NCBI GenBank assembly: GCA_963730325.1
Contig: CAVSRC010000005.1
Span: 62,001 to 126,000 of the forward strand
Source of the DNA: CAVSRC01 sp963730325
GTDB lineage: Bacteria > Pseudomonadota > Alphaproteobacteria > Rhizobiales > Kaistiaceae
Length of the DNA: 64,000 nucleotides
Reading direction: 5' to 3'
Numbering within the stretch: position 1 is the stretch's first letter; the number at the start of each line of letters is the position of its first letter. The notes under the pieces were generated by a model. The model was not told the origin of the DNA and searched no databases. It worked only from the letters and a program-made list of their open reading frames with translations. The translations under genes and the position numbers were made by a program. Shown here one piece after another: positions 35,582 to 43,249 of this stretch.

Positions 35582-36441
35582 CGTACCCGCCGCCATCTCG
35601 GGTCGAGCACGTCGCGCAGACCGTCGCCGAGGAGATTGAGGCCGAGCACGGCCACGACGATGGCCAGACCCGGCAGGATCGTCAGACGCGGCGCCAGCAC
35701 GAACATGGTCTGCGCATCGGCGAGCATGCGGCCCCAGCTCGCCGCTGGCGGCTGCGTGCCGAGCCCGACATAGGAGAGCGCCGCTTCCGCCAGAATGCCG
35801 AGCGAAAACTGGATCGTCGCCTGCACCACCAGTGTGCTCAGAAGATTGGGCAGGATGTGCTCGATCGAGATCAGCCACCGTCCCTTGCCGGCGACACGGG
35901 CGGCCAGCACATAGTCGCGCGTCCACAGCGACAGCGCCGAGCCCCGCGTCAGCCGCGCAAAGACCGGTATGTTGAAGATGCCGATGGCGAGGATCGCATT
36001 GAACGCGCCCGGCCCGAGCAGGGCCGTGATCATGATGGCAAGCAGCAGGGCGGGAAAAGCAAAGACCAGATCGTTGACCCGCATCACCACCTCGTCCAGC
36101 CAGCCGCGCCGTGCCGCCGCCAAAAGGCCGAGGGGCACACCGAGCCCGAGGCCGACGCCGACCGCGATCAGCGCCACGGCCATCGAGTTGCGGGCGCCTT
36201 CCATCAGCATGGAGAGTTCGTCGCGGCCGAAGTGATCCGTCCCCAGCCAATGCAGGGCCGACGGCAGCTGCAGCCGGTCGGGAATCGAGATCGCCGCCGG
36301 GTCGTAGGGCGTCCACACCAGCGAAACGAGGGCAATGGCGACCATGATGAGGGTGATGGCGCCGCCGACCACCATGCTGCCGTGAAGCCGGCCGTTGCTC
36401 GTGGCGGGCGTCGGCGCGCCGGTGAGCGGTTCGATGCTCAT
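35578..36441 (-). CDS. Peptide ABC transporter permease (DppC type)
   Basis: The 287-residue inner-membrane permease has about six helices and the EAA-loop segment RVAGKGRWLISIEHILPNLLS, which contacts the ATPase. The N-terminal extension and the sequence LGTDHFGRDELSMLMEGARNS are typical of DppC/OppC subunits. It overlaps DppB by 4 bases at the start and the ATPase by 4 bases at the end. It transports peptides or a related class of compounds, and specificity cannot be inferred. Confidence 0.95.
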   Translation of the reverse strand: MSIEPLTGAPTPATSNGRLHGSMVVGGAITLIMVAIALVSLVWTPYDPAAISIPDRLQLPSALHWLGTDHFGRDELSMLMEGARNSMAVALIAVGVGLGLGVPLGLLAAARRGWLDEVVMRVNDLVFAFPALLLAIMITALLGPGAFNAILAIGIFNIPVFARLTRGSALSLWTRDYVLAARVAGKGRWLISIEHILPNLLSTLVVQATIQFSLGILAEAALSYVGLGTQPPAASWGRMLADAQTMFVLAPRLTILPGLAIVVAVLGLNLLGDGLRDVLDPRWRRVR

Positions 36442-37388
36442 GACCGGTGCCTTCTCAGGCGCGGATCGATCGCCGCATAAGCGAGGTCGACGGCGAAGGT
36501 GACGACCACCACCGCGGCGACGAGCAGCAGGACGACGCTCTTCACCACGATCAGGTCGCGCTGGCCGATCGCCTGAAAGACGAGGCGGCCGAGGCCGGGC
36601 AGATAGAACACGTTCTCGATGATGATGGCGCCGGCGAGCAGGAAGGAGAACTGCAGGCCGATGATGGTCATCACCGGTATCAGTGCATTGCGCACCGCAT
36701 GACGGCGCACGGCCTGTGCCCTGGTCAGCCCCTTGGCGCGGGCGGTGCGCATGAAGTCCTCATGCAGCGTATCGAGCAGCGAGGAGCGCATGACCCGCGC
36801 CAGGATCGACGCCTGCGGCAGCGCCAGCGCGATCGCCGGCAGGATGAGCGCCTTCAGACCCGCAAGAAGTCCGGCGCTCCAGCCCGGAAACCCGCCGGCC
36901 GAGAACCAGTGCAGGCCGAGCGAGAAGGCGAGCACCAGCAGCATGGCGAACCAGAAATTGGGCACCGCGATGCCGAGCTGCGTCGCCCCCATGACGACGA
37001 GGTCGGTCGGCCGGTTGCGCCGGGTCGCCGCGACGATGCCGACCGGAAAGGCGATGACAACCGCCAGCGCCAGCGCCATCAGCGCCAGCGGCAGGCTGAC
37101 CCACAGGCGCTGGGCGATCAGCTCGGCCACCGGCACCCGGTAGGTGTAGCTGATGCCGAAATCGCCATGGAGGAAGCCGGCGACCCACATCAGGTAGCGC
37201 TGCGGCAGCGGCTGATCGAGGCCGAGCTGATGGCTGAGCGCCGCCACGGTGGCCGGATCGGCGTTCAGCCCGAGCATGAACGAGGCCGGATCGCCCGGCA
37301 GCACCTCCATCACCAGGAAGATGACGATGCTGGCGGCAACCAGGGTTGCGACGAGGGAGGCGAACCGCGTTGCGACGTAGGATCCCAT
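36438..37388 (-). CDS. Peptide ABC transporter permease (DppB type)
   Basis: The 316-residue inner-membrane permease shows the DppB family marks: the N-terminal helix FASLVATLVAASIVIFLVM followed by LPGDPASFMLG, a first periplasmic loop with LPQRYLMWVAGFLHGDFGIS, and the ATPase-contact segment RTARAKGLTRAQAVRRHAVR. It forms a heterodimer with the DppC-type subunit. It starts 62 bases after the stop of the binding-protein gene and overlaps the DppC gene by 4 bases. Confidence 0.95.
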   Translation of the reverse strand: MGSYVATRFASLVATLVAASIVIFLVMEVLPGDPASFMLGLNADPATVAALSHQLGLDQPLPQRYLMWVAGFLHGDFGISYTYRVPVAELIAQRLWVSLPLALMALALAVVIAFPVGIVAATRRNRPTDLVVMGATQLGIAVPNFWFAMLLVLAFSLGLHWFSAGGFPGWSAGLLAGLKALILPAIALALPQASILARVMRSSLLDTLHEDFMRTARAKGLTRAQAVRRHAVRNALIPVMTIIGLQFSFLLAGAIIIENVFYLPGLGRLVFQAIGQRDLIVVKSVVLLLVAAVVVVTFAVDLAYAAIDPRLRRHRS

Positions 37389-37450
37389 GCGCGCCTGTCG
37401 TCACGGACCCGGGGTCGCGGCGCCGCGCCGCCGGCCCTTGTCCGTGCTCC

Positions 37451-38935
37451 CTAGTCCTCCCAGGAAACCCCGGTCAGGTCGTTCGCCTGAATGGGCGAGT
37501 TCGTCCACATGCCCTTGATCTTCGCGCTCCACACGCCGAGCTTGGGCAGCTCGAACAGGAACACGTTCACCGCGTCGTCGGCGATCTGCTTCTGGATCGC
37601 GCCGAGAAGCTCGACACGCTTTGCCGGATCGGCCTCCAGTCCGACCGCCGTCACGAGCTTCTTCACGGCATCCGAATGGTAGTCGAAATAGTAGTCGTCG
37701 CGGGCATAGATGTCGTAGTCGGCCGGCTCGGTATGCGCGACGATACTGAGGTCGTAGTCCTTGTTCTTGAACACGTCGGCCAGCCATTGCGCCCATTCGA
37801 CCGGGATGATCTGTACGTCGATGCCGACCGCCTTGAGCTGCTGTGCGATGATCTCGCCGCTGCGCCGGGCATAGCTCGGCGGCGGCAGCTTGAGCGTCAC
37901 CTTGAAGCCGTCGGGATAGCCGGCCTCCTTGAGCAATTCCTTCGCCTTGTCCGGGTTGAAGGGATAGAGGCCGGTCAGATCGACATAGCCGCGATCGAGC
38001 GGCGAGAAGTGGCTGCCGATCGGCTCGCCGTAACCGAACATGGCGCCATCAATGATCGCCTTGCGATCGATGGCATAGGAAATCGCCCGCCGCACCATGA
38101 GGTCGCTGAGCGGCTTCCTGCCGTTGTTCATGGCCATGATCGTCTCACCCTCGGTCGAGCCGACGACGACCGAGAAGCGTGGATCGGACTTGAACTGGGC
38201 CAGCGTTTCCGGTGCTGGAAAATTGGGAAAGGCATCGATGTCGCCGGCCATCATCGCCGAATAGGCCGCCGAGGGATCGGAGACGAACTTGAAGGTCACA
38301 CGATCGAGCCTGGCCGGCGTGCCCCAGTAGTCCGGGTTGCGGACGAGATCGACATGATCGCCCTTGACCCAATCGGCGAACTTGAACGGGCCCGTGCCGA
38401 CCGGATGGGTGGCGTTGGTGCCGGCGCTCGCCGGCGCCACGATCTCGGCGTCGCCCCAGCCGAGATTGTAGAGAAAGTTGCTCTCGCGGTGCTTCAGCGT
38501 GACGCGCACGGTCAGCGGATCGACCGCGTCAACCGTGTCGATGGCCGCGAAAAGCTGCTTCTGGGCATTGGTGCTGCCCGGCGCGGTGGTGCGGTCGAGC
38601 GAGAACTTGACCACCTCAGCCGTGAGCGGCGTGCCGTCGTGGAATTTGACCCCCTCCTGGAGATGGAAGGTATAGGTGAGGCCGTCCTCGGAGATATCCC
38701 AGGATTCGGCGAGATCGGGCCGGACGGCGCCGGTTTCGTCGATGCGCGTGAGGCCCTCGAAGATATTGGCATAGGTCACCTCGTCGACCGCCGCCGCGGC
38801 GCCGGAGGTCGGGTCGAGGCCGGTCGGCTCGAGCACCATGCCGACAGTGAGATCGGTACGCGCCGCCAATGCCACGCCGGGCGACACAGATGCCGCCACA
38901 AGAACAGCCAGCACCGCCAGCCTGATTGATTTCAT
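37451..38935 (-). CDS. Periplasmic solute-binding protein, family 5
   Basis: The 494-residue protein carries a signal peptide (LAVLAVLVAASVSPGVALA) and the two-lobe family-5 fold of Dpp/Opp binding proteins. Segments seen are TYANIFEGLTRIDETG, YTFHLQEGVKFHDGTPLTAEV with the conserved KFHDG motif, and VRRAISYAIDRKAIIDGAM. The ATG at 38935 is chosen because GGAG precedes it by nine bases; an ATG five codons earlier is also open. It delivers the ligand to the permeases encoded next. The M20 peptidase gene ends 47 bases upstream on the same strand. Confidence 0.94.
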   Translation of the reverse strand: MKSIRLAVLAVLVAASVSPGVALAARTDLTVGMVLEPTGLDPTSGAAAAVDEVTYANIFEGLTRIDETGAVRPDLAESWDISEDGLTYTFHLQEGVKFHDGTPLTAEVVKFSLDRTTAPGSTNAQKQLFAAIDTVDAVDPLTVRVTLKHRESNFLYNLGWGDAEIVAPASAGTNATHPVGTGPFKFADWVKGDHVDLVRNPDYWGTPARLDRVTFKFVSDPSAAYSAMMAGDIDAFPNFPAPETLAQFKSDPRFSVVVGSTEGETIMAMNNGRKPLSDLMVRRAISYAIDRKAIIDGAMFGYGEPIGSHFSPLDRGYVDLTGLYPFNPDKAKELLKEAGYPDGFKVTLKLPPPSYARRSGEIIAQQLKAVGIDVQIIPVEWAQWLADVFKNKDYDLSIVAHTEPADYDIYARDDYYFDYHSDAVKKLVTAVGLEADPAKRVELLGAIQKQIADDAVNVFLFELPKLGVWSAKIKGMWTNSPIQANDLTGVSWED

Positions 38936-38982
38936 TGATGATTTCTCCATGTCCCCGCGAGCCGCGCTTAGCCGGCAGGCCG

Positions 38983-40251
38983 TTATATACCGTAGAGAAG
39001 ATGGTGCGTGGCCAGCGTCATGACCTTGGCAGAATCCACCATGTCATCGATCACGACATATTCGTCGGGCTGGTGGGCAAGATCGAGGATGCCGGGCCCG
39101 TAGGCGATGCAGTTCCTGATCCGGCCGATGCGGTCGATGTGCTTCTGGTCGTAGGTGCCGGGCGAGACAACGTAGTCCGGCTCGCGGCCGAGCACCGCCG
39201 CAATCGCCGCCGACACCGAGCGCACCACCGGCGCATCGCGCTCGGTCATGGTCGGGATCACGTCCCACAGGTCCTTGAGCTCGTAGCGGAACTTCTCGCG
39301 CCGCCCGGCGAGACGCTCGAGGATGCCGCGCACCTCACCCTTGACGTCGGCAAGCTCCTCCTCGATCAGGAAACGCCGGTCGATGACCATGCGGCAGGAA
39401 TCGGCAACGCAGGCAGAGGGGAAGCCGGAATAGTCCTCGCCCAGCCCGCCGTGAATCGAGTTGATGTTGATGGTCGATTGCCGCGCCCCGTCCGGCACCA
39501 CCGGCATCGCCGTGCGCCGTGCCGCCAGCGCCGGATAGAGCTCCGCCTCGAAGGCATCGAGAACCGCGCCCATATGGCGGATGGCGCTATCGCCGAGAAA
39601 TGGCATCGAGCCATGGGCGATGCGCCCCTTGGTCTCGATCTCCGCCCACCACACACCGCGATGGCCGAGACAGACGCGGTCCTTGTTGAGCGGCTCGGGA
39701 ATGATGACGTGGTCGATGCGCGGCCGCGCCATGATGCCCTTCTCGGCAAGATAGGCGACGCCGCCATGGCCGCCCGATTCCTCGTCGGCCGTGCCGGAAA
39801 TCTCGATGGCGCCGGGATGGTCCGGATAGAGGGCGAGGAAGGCTTCCACCGCCACGATCGCGGTTGCCAGGCCGCCTTTCATGTCGCAGGCACCGCGGCC
39901 ATAGATGCGGCCCTCGCGCACCGCGCCGCCGAAAGGATCGAAGCTCCAGCCGGCGCCGGCCTCGACCACGTCGATATGCCCGTTGAAATGGACGCAAGGC
40001 CCCGGACGGGTCCCCTCCCGGCGGGCAATCACGTTCCAGCGCGGGTAGCGGTCGCTGTCGCCGGGCGTCCCCTCGGCGCGGACGAAGCTCACCGCGAAGC
40101 CCGCCGGCGCGAGCCGTCGGGCAATGACCTCGCAGCAATCGCGATAGGCGGCACCGGGCGGATTGACCGTCGGGATACGGACCAGTTCCGAGGTGAGCGC
40201 CACCAGATCGTCGCGGCGATCCTCGACCTGGCGCCCGATTGCCTCCAGCAC
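38983..40251 (-). CDS. M20-family metallopeptidase (ArgE/DapE/CPG2-like)
   Basis: The 422-residue enzyme has the di-zinc site of M20 peptidases: HFNGHIDVVEAG (first ligands), GRGACDMKGGLATAI (bridging Asp), and SGTADEESGGHGG (general-base Glu and ligand Glu). A lid/dimerisation domain sits in the middle. The GTG at 40251 with GGAG eight bases upstream is preferred to the ATG at 40317, which adds a non-family tail. It heads the transporter operon and may hydrolyse the imported peptide or amide. The substrate is unknown. Confidence 0.9.
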   Translation of the reverse strand: MLEAIGRQVEDRRDDLVALTSELVRIPTVNPPGAAYRDCCEVIARRLAPAGFAVSFVRAEGTPGDSDRYPRWNVIARREGTRPGPCVHFNGHIDVVEAGAGWSFDPFGGAVREGRIYGRGACDMKGGLATAIVAVEAFLALYPDHPGAIEISGTADEESGGHGGVAYLAEKGIMARPRIDHVIIPEPLNKDRVCLGHRGVWWAEIETKGRIAHGSMPFLGDSAIRHMGAVLDAFEAELYPALAARRTAMPVVPDGARQSTININSIHGGLGEDYSGFPSACVADSCRMVIDRRFLIEEELADVKGEVRGILERLAGRREKFRYELKDLWDVIPTMTERDAPVVRSVSAAIAAVLGREPDYVVSPGTYDQKHIDRIGRIRNCIAYGPGILDLAHQPDEYVVIDDMVDSAKVMTLATHHLLYGI

Positions 40252-40339
40252 CTGTTGCGCTCCGTCTCCGACAAAGGGCGGGCTTAGCCCCCTGACCGAC
40301 CCTCCGCATTGCCACAACCGCTGTCAATCGCGTTGCCGA

Positions 40340-40490
40340 GGCCGCTCAGGACGGCCGGCTGCGCGGGCAAGCTCGGCCCCGGTGGTGCCGCGGGTGATGC
40401 CGTAGATCGCCTCGCGCGCCTGCGCATCCCAATAGGGCGCGCCGAGGCCGGCAAAGGCCGGCACCAGGTAGACCGCCTGCTCAGGGATGC
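40340..40490 (-). pseudogene. glpK: Glycerol kinase (glpK) remnant
   Basis: About 40 codons read VYLVPAFAGLGAPYWDAQAR followed by EAIYGITRGTTGAELARAA. This is the highly conserved segment of the glycerol-kinase C-terminal FGGY domain. Neither the upstream 300 or so codons nor the downstream part of the enzyme is present, and no start codon fits. It is therefore a decayed fragment between the M20 gene and the ArsR-like gene. Confidence 0.85.
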
Positions 40491-40510
40491 AGGACTGCGG
40501 AGAGCGCGTG

Positions 40511-40861
40511 TCAGACCTTGCAGAAGGCGCGGTAGAGCGAACCGATGATCTCGCCCACTTCCGGCCGGGCGATCGAATAATAGACGTTCTTGCCGTCGCG
40601 CTGCGCCTCGACCAGCTCGTCGGCGCGCAGACGGGCGAGCTGTTGCGACACGAAAGGCTGGCGCAGCTGCAGCTTCTGTTCGAGTTCGCCGACGCTTTTG
40701 CGGCCGTCGAGCAGCAGGCACAGGATGACCAGCCGCGTCTCGTGCGACATCGCCTTGAGGAACTCGCTGGCGTTCTGCGCGCTGCCGAGCATGCGCTCCA
40801 GGCCATCCCGCGGGATCGCCTCGTCATCACCTGCCATCGGGGCCGTCACTGGCATCTGCAT
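40511..40861 (-). CDS. ArsR-family regulator of the BigR/SqrR (persulfide-sensing) type
   Basis: This 116-residue winged-helix protein shows LKAMSHETRLVILCLLLDGRKSV and LRQPFVSQQLARLRADELVEAQRDGKNVYYS, the ArsR DNA-binding core. It has two cysteines, Cys48 in VILCLLL and Cys114 in AFCKV. They are 66 residues apart, the same spacing as the redox pair of BigR and SqrR that form a tetrasulfide bridge with persulfides. This supports a reactive-sulfur-sensing repressor. The start is uncertain: ATG 40861 is chosen, but a GTG at 40921 or later ATGs are possible. A good palindrome lies upstream. Confidence 0.75.
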   Translation of the reverse strand: MQMPVTAPMAGDDEAIPRDGLERMLGSAQNASEFLKAMSHETRLVILCLLLDGRKSVGELEQKLQLRQPFVSQQLARLRADELVEAQRDGKNVYYSIARPEVGEIIGSLYRAFCKV

Positions 40862-41178
40862 GTCTGGAAATCCCGGGCGCTCAGCATCGGTTTCATAGTT
40901 GCCATCGCAAGCAAAGTCCACCGAAGCGGCGCAATCATGGCCGCCATGACTTCGTCCCCTGCGGCGCCTTGACCGCGCCGCGGGCGGCTCGCCTCACCGA
41001 CCCCATCATCAAGAACCGAAAACCGCTCGGCAATACATATTCACGATTGTGAAAATGAAACGGCCCGGGGAATATCTTGCCCCTCACACCCGGTTCGTGA
41101 GCAAATCATTCCGTTGGCGTCATCGGGCGCGGCGGGCCTCGATACACCGACAGGGACGGCGCCAACGGCTAGGCTGAT
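40862..41178. other. Gene-free stretch of 317 bases
   Basis: It lies between the ArsR-like gene and ftcR, both on the minus strand. It contains the operator-like palindrome at 41036-41057 and possibly up to 20 further codons of the ArsR-like gene. I see no terminator with a U-run after ftcR, and no other feature. Confidence 0.6.
41036..41057. promoter_or_regulatory. Operator-like palindrome upstream of the BigR/SqrR-like gene
   Basis: The arms CATATTCAC and GTGAAAATG are separated by GATT and pair at 8 of 9 positions. Such AT-rich TTCAC/GTGAA palindromes suit ArsR-family dimers. Autorepression is inferred. Confidence 0.5.
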
Positions 41179-41949
41179 TCAGGCGGCTTCGGCTTCCTCC
41201 AGCGCGCGGTCCGCGACGGCGCCGCTGGTGCAATCGTCTTCGGCTTCGCTCGCCGGTGCGCCCAGCCCCTGGTCGCTGTCGAAGCCGGTGAACTGGTAGC
41301 CGAGATATCGTCTGGCATCGATCACGTCGTAGCCGAGCTGCAGGCGCAGCTTCTTGCGCAGCTTGCTGACATGCCCCTCGACGACGACCTCATCGACGCT
41401 GTCTTCGAACACGCCGTAGACGGCATTGAAGATCTGCGTCTTGGTCACGCGGCGATGGGCATTCTTGGCAAGGAATTCGAGGATATGGCGCTCACGACGC
41501 GGCAGCGACAACGGCTTGCCGTCGATCTCGATATCGCGACCGTCGAAGAAGATCTTCAGGCGCTCGCAGCTGACCTGGCGGTATTTGTGGTTCACACGCC
41601 GCCAGATCGCTTCCGAGCGCGCGATCAGCTCTTTCACATGCACCGGCTTGCGCACCACGTCGTCGATGCCGGCCGTGAACAGTTCGAGCGTCGAATTGAG
41701 GTTGCGGATTTCGGACAGCGCAATGATCGGAGCGTCGGTACGGCTTCTGATGAGCCGTGGCAGCGTCGGCCGGTCGTCGCATTCGCCGAGCAGGACCGAC
41801 TGCACCGAATCTATGTCCCCGGACGATGCAGCGAAAAGCCATTCGCGGAATTCTAGAGGTTGCAGCCCGAGACTGGCCACACCTTCCCCGCGGAATGAGG
41901 CGGCATATGCTTCGCTCACCTCGTCCCGTTCGTCGACGACGATATGCAT
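41179..41949 (-). CDS. ftcR: Flagellar transcriptional regulator FtcR (Rem-like)
   Basis: The 256-residue protein starts MHIVVDERDEVSEAYAASFR and ends in an OmpR-like winged helix (RRERHILEFLAKNAHRRVTK, then VVEGHVSKLRKKLRL and ARRYLGYQF). The N-terminal receiver is degenerate: the acceptor-Asp region is not standard, though KPVHVKEL keeps the conserved Lys-Pro. FtcR of Brucella activates fliF and other flagellar genes, and Rem plays a similar role in Sinorhizobium. The ATG at 41949 fits the family; an upstream in-frame start at 42021 does not. It marks the left end of the flagellar cluster. Confidence 0.9.
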   Translation of the reverse strand: MHIVVDERDEVSEAYAASFRGEGVASLGLQPLEFREWLFAASSGDIDSVQSVLLGECDDRPTLPRLIRSRTDAPIIALSEIRNLNSTLELFTAGIDDVVRKPVHVKELIARSEAIWRRVNHKYRQVSCERLKIFFDGRDIEIDGKPLSLPRRERHILEFLAKNAHRRVTKTQIFNAVYGVFEDSVDEVVVEGHVSKLRKKLRLQLGYDVIDARRYLGYQFTGFDSDQGLGAPASEAEDDCTSGAVADRALEEAEAA

Positions 41950-42130
41950 TAAGGCCCCCAGCAAATATCGAATTTCGGCGCCGCGCCAACCCCCGGGCAA
42001 AGGCAACGCGAACGGCGCCAAGGCCGCTCAATACCAACGATTCTCGGGGAGTCCGGCAAACACCGGCTACACAGACGCGACGCAACGCAACGTCGTGATT
42101 CTGCGCTTAATATGGTAAACCAAACCCTAA

Positions 42131-42154
42131 CGGGCGCCGCTGGGTCGGCGCCCG
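42131..42154 (-). terminator. Terminator after the CheY-like gene
   Basis: GGGCGCCG and CGGCGCCC form an 8-base stem (9 with the flanking C-G pair) around CTGGGT. On the minus strand it is followed by GTTAGGGTTTGGTTT, a loose U-rich tract. It ends the CheY-like transcript before ftcR. Confidence 0.65.
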
Positions 42155-42166
42155 ATTGCGTGCCGG

Positions 42167-42553
42167 TCAGGCCGCCGTGAGGACGTTCTCGATCTTCGCC
42201 CTGAGGGTCTGTGAATCGAAGGGCTTCAGCACGTATCCGGACGCACCGGCATCGTTGGCGGCCCTGAGATTCTCGGGCGAGCCCTCGCCGCTCATCAGGA
42301 TGACCGGCGTTTCCTTCAGCTTGTCGTCGGCACGAACCTGCCTGACGAGCTCCAGCCCATCGACCGGCGCCATGTACCAGTCGGCGATGACCAGCCCATA
42401 CTGGCGCTCACGCATCTTGGCGAGCGCCTCCTCGCCATCGGCGGCGGTATCGACTTCGGCAAAGCCGGCCCGCTGGAGAAGGTTGCGCATGATGCGGACG
42501 ACGGTCTGATAATCGTCCACCACCAATATCGGCATCGAATTGTCGACTGGCAT
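42167..42553 (-). CDS. CheY-like single-domain response regulator
   Basis: The 128-residue protein is a single receiver domain with the acid pair Asp13-Asp14 in LVVDDY, the phosphorylation site Asp58 in VIADWYM, Ser88 in LMSGEG and Lys110 in VLKPFDS. It has no output domain, so it probably acts by protein contact like CheY or as a phosphate sink. Trp59 beside the acceptor is typical of a subgroup of receivers. Location between ftcR and the lytic transglycosylase suggests a motility role; the partner kinase is not encoded in this window. Confidence 0.9.
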   Translation of the reverse strand: MPVDNSMPILVVDDYQTVVRIMRNLLQRAGFAEVDTAADGEEALAKMRERQYGLVIADWYMAPVDGLELVRQVRADDKLKETPVILMSGEGSPENLRAANDAGASGYVLKPFDSQTLRAKIENVLTAA

Positions 42554-42688
42554 GACTTTTCGCCCGCCCCTTTGGCATCCACTGCCGCAGAGACTAGCGC
42601 AGGCGGATAAAGGAACCGCCAGATTCGATTTTCAAATCGTACCGTCGAAAGCAAGGAAGCGGTAACCATCCGGCCGGGCTCTCGGGGT

Positions 42689-43249
42689 CTAGCGGCAGAA
42701 GTCGCGCGCCTCTGCCGTCCACGTCCCGAAGCCGGTGGCGACCATGTTGGTGATCACCGTGCAGACATATCTCTTCTGCGCCGGATTGTTGTTCGGCCCG
42801 GCGTGATAGCGCGCCACGGCAAGCGTCCAGCTTCCCTCCTGCCGGCGCAGGACTTTGAGGAAGCGGGCGGCGTAGTCGACATTGGCGTGCGGGTCGAACA
42901 TGCGCCTCAGCGAGGCGAATTCGCGCCCGTGGAAATAGTGGTTGATCTGCATGCAGCCGACGTCGATCAGCTTGATCCCCGCCGCCGTCGCCGTATCGAA
43001 GCGGTGGACGGCATCGTCGAGGCTGGTGGCGAAATAGGCCTCGCCGGCGATGTTCATGGCCAGCGGCTGCAGCGAATCCTTCCGGCCCGATTCGGTGAGG
43101 CCGACCGCATAGAGCACGCCGAGCGGCACGTCATATTTGGCCGCCGCCGCGGCCATCTCGCCCTCGCACGGATTGGCCGGCGCCGCCAGGGCGCCGACGC
43201 TAGACGTAGAGGCGATCAGCGCCGCGATAGCGATCCTGGCGAGGCGCAT
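42689..43249 (-). CDS. Secreted lytic-transglycosylase-like protein of the flagellar cluster
   Basis: The 186-residue protein has a signal peptide (IAALIASTSSVGALAA) and an SLT-type domain with the catalytic Glu in AVGLTESGRKD, then DVGCMQINHYFHG and WTLAVARYHAGPNN. Three further cysteines could form disulfides. A muramidase of this kind is usually encoded after fliK/motD in rhizobia and is thought to open the cell wall for the rod or stator. Its start lies 50 bases inside fliK in another frame, so translation is probably coupled. Confidence 0.88.
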   Translation of the reverse strand: MRLARIAIAALIASTSSVGALAAPANPCEGEMAAAAAKYDVPLGVLYAVGLTESGRKDSLQPLAMNIAGEAYFATSLDDAVHRFDTATAAGIKLIDVGCMQINHYFHGREFASLRRMFDPHANVDYAARFLKVLRRQEGSWTLAVARYHAGPNNNPAQKRYVCTVITNMVATGFGTWTAEARDFCR

